This document shows positions 1 through 5,151 of a DNA stretch of 5,669 nucleotides, piece after piece; within the stretch, counting starts at the first letter, position 1, and every line of letters starts with the position of its first letter. The DNA comes from an uncultured Caryophanales bacterium (GTDB lineage Bacteria; Bacillota_I; Bacilli_A; RF39; UBA660), in assembly GCA_946535455.1 (NCBI GenBank), contig CAMNDO010000051.1:1-5669 (forward strand). Reading direction: 5' to 3'. Under the pieces are notes generated by a model that worked only from the letters and a program-made list of their open reading frames with translations, searched no databases and had not been told where the DNA came from. Position numbers and translations under genes: made by a program.

Positions 1-121
1 TATTTAATTTTTGATATTCAAAAACTTGGATATAGATGACTTTTCCTATAACACAAAAAAGAGGAAATAATAAAATTAAAAACAGGATTCGAATTCTTCC
101 ATTTATTTTTCTTTGAAACAT
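1..121 (-). CDS. Probable class B penicillin-binding protein, N-terminal fragment (runs off left edge)
   Basis: Only the first 40 codons are inside the window. The start ATG is at 121-119, preceded by AGAGGTG (132-126) four bases upstream, so the start is well supported. The peptide begins MFQRKINGRIRILFL: a short basic N-terminus, then a hydrophobic segment at about residues 11-28, then IGKVIYIQVFEYQKLN. This layout (basic cytoplasmic tail, single membrane anchor, then a G-x-V-x-Y-x-Q-V segment leading into a dimerisation domain) is typical of class B penicillin-binding proteins such as FtsI, PbpB or SpoVD, which are transpeptidases that cross-link peptidoglycan outside the membrane. The catalytic domain is not visible, so the assignment rests on the anchor region alone, and another single-pass membrane protein is possible. 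The gene follows lysR on the same strand, 42 nt after its stop. Confidence 0.6.
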   Translation of the reverse strand, partial: MFQRKINGRIRILFLILLFPLFCVIGKVIYIQVFEYQKLN

Positions 122-142
122 AGTTCACCTCTATGGAAGAAT
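93..142 (-). promoter_or_regulatory. Hairpin enclosing the ribosome binding site and start codon of the left-edge gene
   Basis: Bases 133-142 (ATGGAAGAAT) and 93-102 (ATTCTTCCAT) are perfect 10-bp inverted repeats. The 30-nt loop between them contains the ribosome binding site (126-132) and the ATG (119-121) of the partial gene. The repeat is seen directly. A role in controlling translation is inference. The upstream arm also has a second possible partner inside lysR (215-227). Confidence 0.35.
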
Positions 143-227
143 ATGAAAAAAAGAGGATTTTCATCACTCTTTTTGTTCCCATAATTTTACCAATTTTTTT
201 GCAGCTTTCGATAAATATTCTTCCATA
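132..227. repeat. 13-bp inverted repeat spanning the end of lysR and its terminator
   Basis: TATGGAAGAATAT at 132-144 is the exact reverse complement of 215-227. The distal arm lies in the lysR codons for Y-M-E-E-Y near the C-terminus, and the proximal arm lies in the intergenic gap. The arms flank the lysR terminator hairpin. The proximal arm is the same segment that can pair with 93-102. Confidence 0.5.
146..174 (-). terminator. Weak intrinsic terminator of lysR
   Basis: Read on the minus strand, AAAAAGAG (174-167) pairs with CTCTTTTT (155-148) across an 11-nt loop. The 3' arm merges into a run of seven T (152-146). The lysR stop TGA (166-164) is the first thing in the loop and is followed by a second in-frame TGA. 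The stem is mostly A-T, so read-through into the downstream gene is plausible. I saw no clear promoter for that gene between 122 and 163. Confidence 0.55.
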
Positions 228-1039
228 TAAATAATACCGATTTCTATTTTTGGAAATGTATCATCTTCTATAAAAACAAATTCATCTTGATCCAATTGTC
301 TTTGAATCATCTCTTTTGTTAGAAATCCAATTCCTAATCCACGTCTTACAAATTCTAATAATAATTCTTCATCATTGGATTCCATAATGGGTTGAATCTC
401 TAAATGATTTTTCTTGAAATATTCTTCTAATAAAGTACGTACTTCTGTATTTTTAGTAGGAAAGATGCAGGGATGCTTTTCTAAGTCTGAGATGTTTTTG
501 AGTTTTCCTTTATAATTTCTTTTATGATAAACCAAACCTAGTTTGCATTTTTTTAATTTTCGTTTTTGATATTTTTGATTTTCTTTTACCGATGTACTAT
601 CCATTAAAAAATCAATCTCTTTTGTCTCTAATTGTTTAATACACTCTTCTCTTGATTCTTTCAAAAACTCAATATGAATTCCTGGATATTTATTTTTAAA
701 TTCTTGAACTTTATCAATAATATATTCTTTTCCTACAGAAGCAATACCAATTCGAATGGTACCAATTTTTAATTCATTTACATTTTGCATATGATCTTCT
801 GCATCTCGTAAAATATGAAATGCCGTAGAAATATATCGATATAGTTCTTTTGCTTCTTCTGTAGGCTCAATTCCTTTGGAATTTCTATGGAACAAAGAAT
901 ATCCTAATTGGGATTCTAATTCTTTTAAACTATAGCTGATTGCTGGTTGAGAAACATATAGTTTATTTGCTGTCTTGGATATACTTTTTTCTTCATATAA
1001 GTATAAGAAAATTTTATATAAGTTATAATCAATATTCAT
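164..1039 (-). CDS. LysR-family transcriptional regulator
   Basis: This 291-residue protein has the usual LysR length and layout. Residues 1-60 form the winged helix-turn-helix, with ISKTANKLYVSQPAISYSLKELE (about 20-42) including the recognition helix, then GYSLFHRNSKGIEPT. A linker helix follows (about 60-88), then a periplasmic-binding-like effector domain (91-287) that opens with IGTIRIGIASVG-like sequence and carries the family's GLGIGFL segment near 235-240. LysR proteins are usually tetrameric cytoplasmic DNA-binding proteins whose activity depends on a small ligand. The ligand and targets cannot be read here. The start ATG at 1039 has AAGGAG (1050-1045) five bases upstream. LysR genes often lie divergent from a target, but this one does not: the next upstream gene is on the same strand and is separated by a terminator. 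A dyad beside its promoter suggests autoregulation. Confidence 0.93.
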   Translation of the reverse strand: MNIDYNLYKIFLYLYEEKSISKTANKLYVSQPAISYSLKELESQLGYSLFHRNSKGIEPTEEAKELYRYISTAFHILRDAEDHMQNVNELKIGTIRIGIASVGKEYIIDKVQEFKNKYPGIHIEFLKESREECIKQLETKEIDFLMDSTSVKENQKYQKRKLKKCKLGLVYHKRNYKGKLKNISDLEKHPCIFPTKNTEVRTLLEEYFKKNHLEIQPIMESNDEELLLEFVRRGLGIGFLTKEMIQRQLDQDEFVFIEDDTFPKIEIGIIYMEEYLSKAAKKLVKLWEQKE

Positions 1040-1057
1040 AAATACTCCTTAAAATTC

Positions 1058-1086
1058 ATTATATGGTCTCCTTATAAAAAAGTCAA
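1058..1086 (-). promoter_or_regulatory. Sigma-70/SigA-type promoter of lysR
   Basis: The minus strand reads TTGACT (1086-1081), a 17-nt spacer, then TATAAT (1063-1058), a near-perfect vegetative promoter. Transcription would begin near 1051, giving a leader of only about 12 nt that contains the AAGGAG ribosome binding site. Confidence 0.85.
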
Positions 1087-1111
1087 TTGTTATAATTTGT
1101 ATTTATAACAA
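1087..1111. promoter_or_regulatory. Perfect dyad, candidate LysR operator
   Basis: TTGTTATAA (1087-1095) and TTATAACAA (1103-1111) are exact inverted repeats around a 7-nt spacer, and the dyad directly abuts the lysR -35 box. It contains the T-N11-A pattern (T1093 to A1105) inside dyad symmetry that is characteristic of LysR-family binding sites. The position suggests that the regulator binds here to control its own gene; binding is inferred. Confidence 0.6.
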
Positions 1112-1133
1112 AAAAAGAATCTTACGATTCTTT
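1110..1133 (-). terminator. Intrinsic terminator of the recD2-small membrane protein operon
   Basis: On the minus strand AAAGAATC (1133-1126) pairs perfectly with GATTCTTT (1121-1114) around a GTAA (GNRA-type) tetraloop, ending in a seven-T run (1116-1110). The TAA stop of the 51-residue gene (1124-1122) lies in the loop. It insulates lysR from the operon upstream. Confidence 0.85.
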
Positions 1134-1277
1134 CATGGTTTCTTTTATTGTATTCATTTCCTCTTTTTTGAGTCTCATGAGTTTCTGCATCACTTCCGGA
1201 TGTTCTTTGAAATAAAAGTATCCAAAAACACCCATACCTCCTAAAAGAGTAAACATCGCCTTAGACATCATTTTCAT
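1122..1277 (-). CDS. Small single-pass membrane protein, 51 residues, unknown function
   Basis: The reading frame starts at ATG 1277 and ends at TAA 1124-1122. A good ribosome binding site, AGAGGTG (1289-1283), lies five bases upstream. The protein begins MKMMSKAMFTLLGGMGVFGY. A basic start is followed by one hydrophobic segment (about residues 7-23), then a charged tail rich in K, E and M with the look of an amphipathic helix (KEHPEVMQKLMRLKKEE). There is no cleavage site, so it is likely a membrane-anchored peptide with a cytoplasmic tail. I do not recognise the family. Its start is 34 nt after the recD2 stop with no terminator between them, and an intrinsic terminator overlaps its own stop, so it is probably the last gene of the recD2 transcript. 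The ribosome binding site, the terminator at the stop and the sensible membrane layout argue that it is a real gene. Confidence 0.75.
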   Translation of the reverse strand: MKMMSKAMFTLLGGMGVFGYFYFKEHPEVMQKLMRLKKEEMNTIKETMKES

Positions 1278-1305
1278 CTCATCACCTCTTTATTAGTATG
1301 AGATG
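1275..1305 (-). promoter_or_regulatory. Hairpin over the start of the small membrane protein gene
   Basis: Bases 1298-1305 and 1275-1282 are perfect 8-bp inverted repeats (CATCTCAT / ATGAGATG in minus orientation) with a 15-nt loop. The loop holds most of the ribosome binding site, and the start ATG (1277-1275) is the last triplet of the 3' arm. The 5' arm begins 7 nt after the recD2 stop, where a terminating ribosome could open it. On the minus strand no T run follows, so it is not a terminator in that direction. Confidence 0.45.
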
Positions 1306-1311
1306 TTTTTT

Positions 1312-3501
1312 CTAATCTATACCATGGATAAAATAATCTTGAATGGTTGTCTTTCTATACTCTTCTTGTGTATTACTAGCGGCAAATTTTAAAGCTTCCA
1401 TCTCTCCTATGAAGTATAATTTTTTCTTACTTCTTGTTACCGCTGTATATATAAGCTTTTGATATAACATCTTTTTGTATTCTTTTACAAGAGGAATTAA
1501 TACGATATCAAATTCGGATCCTTGGGATTTATGAATACTAATCGCATATGCTTGTCGGAAGTTATGAAAGTTAGAAGGCGTATATTTCACAACATTTCCA
1601 TCAAAATCAATATGAATTTCTTTTTTGCTTCCATTATATATTTTTTGAATGAATCCAATATCTCCATTATATACATTATCATCCGGCATATTGGTTAATT
1701 GAATGACTTTATCGTTTTCTTTGAATATGACATCCCCTACTTTATATTCATTTTGTTGTTTGGAAGGATTCCATATTTTTTGTATATTTCGATTGATTTC
1801 ATCAATTCCATTCATTCCTTTATACATAGGAGCTAAAATTTGAAAGTTATTCTTATCGATATCTTGATACGTAGAAGCAATCTCTCCAATTTGATGCATT
1901 ACTTCTTCTTTCGAACACGAAATAAAGGATAAATCTTCTTCTTGATTAAAAATACTTTCATTGATCTTTCCATTTCGAATATCATAAGCTAACGAAATAA
2001 TATTAGAATCTTTTCCTTGTCGATAAAGCTCTGTTAATTCAATCACTTCGCACTTTTTACTTTCAATCAAATCATGTAATACGTTTCCTGGTCCTACTGA
2101 TGGAAGTTGATGATCATCTCCCACAAGCACAATTTTACAATGAACGGATAATCCTCGAAGTAAATGAGCCATTAAATAAGTATCTACCATACTAGATTCA
2201 TCTAATATCACAAACTCTACTTTACTTTTATGAAATTCATTTACTTGAAATTGATCGGTTTCTTTATTCCATTTTAAGAAACGATGAATGGTACTAGCAG
2301 GAAGAGAAGTCGCTTCACTCATTCTTTTCGCAGCTCTTCCCGTTGGAGCAAGAAGTGCTATTTTTTCCATTAACGTACCATAGTTATATTTTTGATGAAG
2401 GCGATACAATTCACAAATTCCTTTCATGATAGTAGTCTTACCAGTACCTGGTCCTCCTGTAATAATCAAGAAATTCTTTTGAATACTTTTCAAAATAGAT
2501 TCTTTTTGTTTATCATTATATTGAATTCCAAAATGTTCTTCTAAGTCTTTTAATATTTCATCTGACTCTGATATTTTGTCTTCTTTTTCATTCATCAAGA
2601 TACGAATTCTTTTGACAATTAGTGTTTCTGCTTCTACCATTTCTTTTAAATAGTATTTTTCTCCTTTTACGATGATTTTCAAATCTTTTTCTAAGTCAGA
2701 TAAATAAGTACTAATTTTTTCTTCTTCTATCATATAACCCAACACTCTTGGTAAGTAGAAAAGAATTTCTTCTTTATGATAATAACAATGACCATAAGTA
2801 TTACTAATTTCCTGCATGATATATAAAATTGCTGCTTTTACTCGATTAGGATTGGTTTCCTCTCCTCCATTTCTCATAAAAATAGCATCTATCTTTTTAA
2901 AATTCATTTCATAAATATCTTCGATCAGTTGATAGAAGTTTCCTTCTATGATTTTTTGCGTATCTTGTTTATATTTTCGATAAATCGTCATAGCATCTTT
3001 CGTGGAAAATCCTAGTTTGTTTAATTCCATTATGATTTCATAAGAAGATTCATATTCTAATAGTGTTTGATGTAAAACTTGGATATTTTTCTCTGTAATT
3101 CCTGGAATTAAAATCAAATCATCTGGATTCTTTAAAATAACTTTTAATGTTTTCTTTCCTAAAACATCTACAATACTTTTTGCTTTTTTTTCTCCAATTC
3201 CTTTAAATAATCCACCACTTAAAAAAGTAACGATCTGGTCTTTCTGTTCTGGAATACATCTTTCATAACTTTCTACTTGAAACTGTTCTCCATAGCGAGG
3301 ATGGTTTACTATGTTTCCATAAAAACGATAGGTATCCATGTGATTTAACTCATGGAAATAACCGGTGAAAGTAATCGTTTTTCCAATTTGTTCTTCTAAA
3401 TTAGGATGCGTAGTTTCTTGGATTTTAAATAGTCCGATGTAATACCCTTTGTCACTTTCAAAAATACTTTTCTGATAAGTTCCTTGTATATAAAACGACA
3501 T
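1312..3501 (-). CDS. recD2: RecD2-type ATP-dependent DNA helicase (SF1B; YrrC-like)
   Basis: This 729-residue protein is close in length to known RecD2 proteins and carries the complete superfamily 1B helicase set: Walker A GGPGTGKTT (349-357), Walker B LDESSMVD (433-440), motif III GDDHQLPSVG (461-470), ELYRQ (491-495), motif V IHKSQGSEFD (656-665) and motif VI YTAVTRSK (685-692). The N-terminal part (1-330) has an OB-like start and helix-hairpin-helix-type segments (GLFKGIGEKKAKSI about 97-110, LIPGITEKNI about 131-140), the extension that separates RecD2 from RecD of RecBCD. Family knowledge: RecD2 is a 5'-3' helicase acting alone in replication-fork repair, recombination control and mismatch repair in bacteria lacking RecBCD. 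The start ATG at 3501 has AAGGTG (3511-3506) upstream. It has its own promoter, with the upstream gene's terminator in front, and is followed by a small membrane protein gene. No catalytic motif is missing. Confidence 0.95.
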   Translation of the reverse strand: MSFYIQGTYQKSIFESDKGYYIGLFKIQETTHPNLEEQIGKTITFTGYFHELNHMDTYRFYGNIVNHPRYGEQFQVESYERCIPEQKDQIVTFLSGGLFKGIGEKKAKSIVDVLGKKTLKVILKNPDDLILIPGITEKNIQVLHQTLLEYESSYEIIMELNKLGFSTKDAMTIYRKYKQDTQKIIEGNFYQLIEDIYEMNFKKIDAIFMRNGGEETNPNRVKAAILYIMQEISNTYGHCYYHKEEILFYLPRVLGYMIEEEKISTYLSDLEKDLKIIVKGEKYYLKEMVEAETLIVKRIRILMNEKEDKISESDEILKDLEEHFGIQYNDKQKESILKSIQKNFLIITGGPGTGKTTIMKGICELYRLHQKYNYGTLMEKIALLAPTGRAAKRMSEATSLPASTIHRFLKWNKETDQFQVNEFHKSKVEFVILDESSMVDTYLMAHLLRGLSVHCKIVLVGDDHQLPSVGPGNVLHDLIESKKCEVIELTELYRQGKDSNIISLAYDIRNGKINESIFNQEEDLSFISCSKEEVMHQIGEIASTYQDIDKNNFQILAPMYKGMNGIDEINRNIQKIWNPSKQQNEYKVGDVIFKENDKVIQLTNMPDDNVYNGDIGFIQKIYNGSKKEIHIDFDGNVVKYTPSNFHNFRQAYAISIHKSQGSEFDIVLIPLVKEYKKMLYQKLIYTAVTRSKKKLYFIGEMEALKFAASNTQEEYRKTTIQDYFIHGID

Positions 3502-3523
3502 ACTTCACCTTCTTTCTTTTTTT

Positions 3524-3532
3524 ATTATATCA
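3524..3532 (-). promoter_or_regulatory. Extended -10 promoter of recD2
   Basis: The minus strand reads TGATATAAT (3532-3524), an extended -10 with a perfect TATAAT. The -35 region is poor (TTGTTT at 3554-3549 with a 19-nt spacer) and falls in the terminator of the upstream gene. Transcription would start near 3517, leaving a leader of about 16 nt that holds the ribosome binding site. Confidence 0.65.
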
Positions 3533-3544
3533 TTTTATTGGATG

Positions 3545-3567
3545 AAAAAAACAAGATTTCTCTTGTT
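3545..3567 (-). terminator. Intrinsic terminator of the radical SAM gene
   Basis: On the minus strand AACAAGA (3567-3561) pairs with TCTTGTT (3556-3550) around a GAAA tetraloop, followed by a seven-T run overlapping the stem (3551-3545). The TAA stop (3568-3566) overlaps the 5' arm. It separates this gene from recD2. Confidence 0.8.
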
Positions 3568-4660
3568 ATTCATCAAAAATAGGTTTTAAGCAGATGCTTG
3601 GTTTGTTTTGATCAAAATCCCATGTATGAAAAGCATCTCCTAAGCAATAATTCCAATGTTTGCATGCTTTGCATTTTTTATTAGAAGTTCTATCTTCATG
3701 ACGAAACTCTTTATATTTCTGTTCCCATACATAGACAAAACTATCCTTTCGAATGTTTCCCTGAATGAGTTCTTTTCTTCTTGGAACATTCGGACATACA
3801 AAGATATCTCCATTACTTAAAATACTTCCAACATAAAGTCCTGCCATACAAATAAAGTAATGTTTTCGAATTTCTTTTTCTAGATTCAGTCCTAAATAAT
3901 GACTACATCCATAAGTAATATCGATCATCTTTCCTTCTTTACTTTTTTCCTGGATGAATTGAAATAAATAACGATACTCATCCATATCTAAAAATAAATC
4001 TTTATTGTCATTGGCTCTTCCGATTGGGTCACAATTCACAACTCTCCAATATTTGATATTATGATCCAATAATAATTGATATAAGTCTTCTAACTCATGA
4101 ATATTTTTTTTGCTGACTACTGTTGTAACTTGCGTAATTTCTACGACTTTAGAGTTATTTAGTAAATCGATTCCTTTTAAAATTCTTTTAAATCCTCCTG
4201 GTGTTTTTCGAAAATCATCATGGGTTTTTTCTAATCCATCGATACTAATGGAAACCGTTCTTAGTTTTGCTTTTTCTAATTTTTCCATCATTTTTTCATT
4301 GATTAAAATCCCATTGGATGTCATTCCCCAAGAAAAACCTAAAGATATAGCATAATCTAAAATATCAAATAAATCTTTTCGAACTAGAGGTTCTCCACCT
4401 GTAATATTTAAATAGACTGTTCTAGGATCATAGCACTCTGAAATCTCTTTTAATGTCTTTTTTAAATATTCTGCTTCAATTTCATCTCCTTGTTCGAATT
4501 GGTCACATCGACTTCCACAGTGTTCACATTTTGCATTGCATCGAGAGGTTACCTCTATAAAAAGATTTCGAAGTTCTGGTTTTTCATATAGTCTTTTTCT
4601 TCTTTCACGAACACATTCTAAATCGTATTCTTTTTTCTTTTTTTCTAAGTCGCTTAACAT
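3566..4660 (-). CDS. Radical SAM protein with SPASM-like C-terminus, substrate unknown
   Basis: The 364-residue protein has the radical SAM cluster motif C41-x3-C45-x2-C48, followed by GGEP (88-91), the SAM-contacting ITGGEPL region, TSNG (114-117) and SISIDG (137-142) in the core barrel. Such enzymes cleave S-adenosylmethionine to a 5'-deoxyadenosyl radical. The C-terminus resembles a SPASM auxiliary iron-sulfur domain: C271, then G284-x4-C289, then C330-x2-C333-x5-C339 and C357. The canonical C-x2-C-x5-C-x3-C continues with A343 instead of cysteine, so one cluster probably lacks a ligand. SPASM enzymes often modify peptides (sactipeptides, ranthipeptides, quinone cofactors) or sulfatases, but the substrate here is not evident and there is no recognisable peptide-binding RRE domain. 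The start ATG at 4660 has GGAGGTG (4673-4667) six bases upstream. It is a single-gene unit with promoter and terminator, divergent from two unrecognised genes. Confidence 0.9.
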   Translation of the reverse strand: MLSDLEKKKKEYDLECVRERRKRLYEKPELRNLFIEVTSRCNAKCEHCGSRCDQFEQGDEIEAEYLKKTLKEISECYDPRTVYLNITGGEPLVRKDLFDILDYAISLGFSWGMTSNGILINEKMMEKLEKAKLRTVSISIDGLEKTHDDFRKTPGGFKRILKGIDLLNNSKVVEITQVTTVVSKKNIHELEDLYQLLLDHNIKYWRVVNCDPIGRANDNKDLFLDMDEYRYLFQFIQEKSKEGKMIDITYGCSHYLGLNLEKEIRKHYFICMAGLYVGSILSNGDIFVCPNVPRRKELIQGNIRKDSFVYVWEQKYKEFRHEDRTSNKKCKACKHWNYCLGDAFHTWDFDQNKPSICLKPIFDE

Positions 4661-4678
4661 ACATTACACCTCCATTCT

Positions 4679-4687
4679 ATCATAGCA
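4679..4687 (-). promoter_or_regulatory. Extended -10 promoter of the radical SAM gene
   Basis: The minus strand reads TGCTATGAT (4687-4679), an extended -10. No good -35 is found at 16-18 nt. Transcription would start near 4672, in or at the edge of the GGAGGTG ribosome binding site, giving a leader of about 12 nt. Confidence 0.5.
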
Positions 4688-4692
4688 TATTT

Positions 4693-4715
4693 TTTTTCAA
4701 AAAACCATTGAAAAA
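4693..4715. repeat. Dyad between the divergent promoters
   Basis: TTTTTCAA (4693-4700) and TTGAAAAA (4708-4715) are perfect inverted repeats with a 7-nt spacer. They lie over the -35 region of the radical SAM promoter and just upstream of the plus-strand promoter. The arms are mostly A/T, so chance is possible; a shared operator is inference. Confidence 0.35.
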
Positions 4716-4736
4716 GTTTTATATTTTCTGCTTTTA

Positions 4737-4745
4737 TGATACAAT
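4737..4745 (+). promoter_or_regulatory. Extended -10 promoter of the plus-strand gene pair
   Basis: TGATACAAT is an extended -10 with one mismatch from TATAAT. The -35 at 17 nt (TTTTAT, 4717-4722) is weak. The start would be near 4752, about 20 nt before the ATG at 4772. Confidence 0.5.
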
Positions 4746-4755
4746 GTTAACAAAT

Positions 4756-4762
4756 AGAAAGG
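4756..4762 (+). promoter_or_regulatory. Ribosome binding site that decides the start at 4772
   Basis: AGAAAGG matches the 5' part of the extended anti-16S consensus. It ends 9 nt before ATG 4772, the expected distance for this part of the consensus. The in-frame TTG at 4763 directly abuts it and the ATG at 4766 is only 3 nt away, so both are too close. Confidence 0.6.
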
Positions 4763-4771
4763 TTGATGAAT

Positions 4772-5143
4772 ATGGAGAAAGAATTTATTGGAGAATATGT
4801 AAGTGCGAAAAGAGCTTCTGACTATATTGATAATGATACCATTCAAATGGAAACCGAAAGAATGAAAGAAATTGAAGAAAGATTAGAAATAATTGTTCGT
4901 AAGATTGAAGAAGCAAAAAGCTTATGTTCTAGAGATTCTTTATCAATTCAAGGATATTCTATGGAAGAAACTCTAGAAGAATTTCAAAAGGCCATTAGTA
5001 ATACCGCTTATAATCTTGGAGATTTGGCACACAATATTTCAACCACTGCAAATAGATTAATGGTTCGTAAACAATTAATCTTCAATGAAGAAGCTAGAAT
5101 GCAAAACGAAGAAGAAAAACTAAAACATACGATGATGGGATAG
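4772..5143 (+). CDS. Unrecognised 123-residue helical-hairpin protein
   Basis: I do not recognise this family. The ATG at 4772 is chosen from ribosome binding site spacing; an in-frame ATG at 4766 would add two residues. The protein is acidic and polar, with no signal peptide or membrane segment. It reads as two long helices. The first has a heptad series M31-I34-L38-I41-I45-A48. A short break follows around residues 52-63 (SRDSLSIQGYS). The second has a long unbroken series L68-F71-I75-T78-L82-L85-I89-T92-L96, then a charged tail. This suggests an antiparallel coiled-coil hairpin. Small leaderless hairpins of this length include type VII secretion WXG100 and LXG-partner proteins, but there is no WXG motif, so that is a weak guess. 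It is 8 nt upstream of the next gene, whose ribosome binding site overlaps its stop, so the two are almost certainly co-translated. Confidence 0.8.
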   Translation: MEKEFIGEYVSAKRASDYIDNDTIQMETERMKEIEERLEIIVRKIEEAKSLCSRDSLSIQGYSMEETLEEFQKAISNTAYNLGDLAHNISTTANRLMVRKQLIFNEEARMQNEEEKLKHTMMG

Positions 5144-5151
5144 GAGGACTT

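Noticed and set aside
164..166. TGA read as tryptophan (Mycoplasma-type code)
   Set aside because: LysR already has full family length at this TGA, a second TGA follows at once, a terminator overlaps it, and the tryptophans checked elsewhere are TGG.
1275..1310. Plus-strand terminator (ATGAGATG arm followed by a T run)
   Set aside because: No plus-strand gene lies upstream that it could terminate; the hairpin makes more sense in the minus-strand RNA over the small gene's start.
4110..4355. Open plus-strand frame of 81 codons
   Set aside because: It lies entirely antisense to the conserved core of the radical SAM gene and has no ribosome binding site or recognisable domain.
4763..4765. TTG as start of the helical-hairpin gene
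   Set aside because: It directly abuts the ribosome binding site, and the ATG at 4772 has proper spacing.
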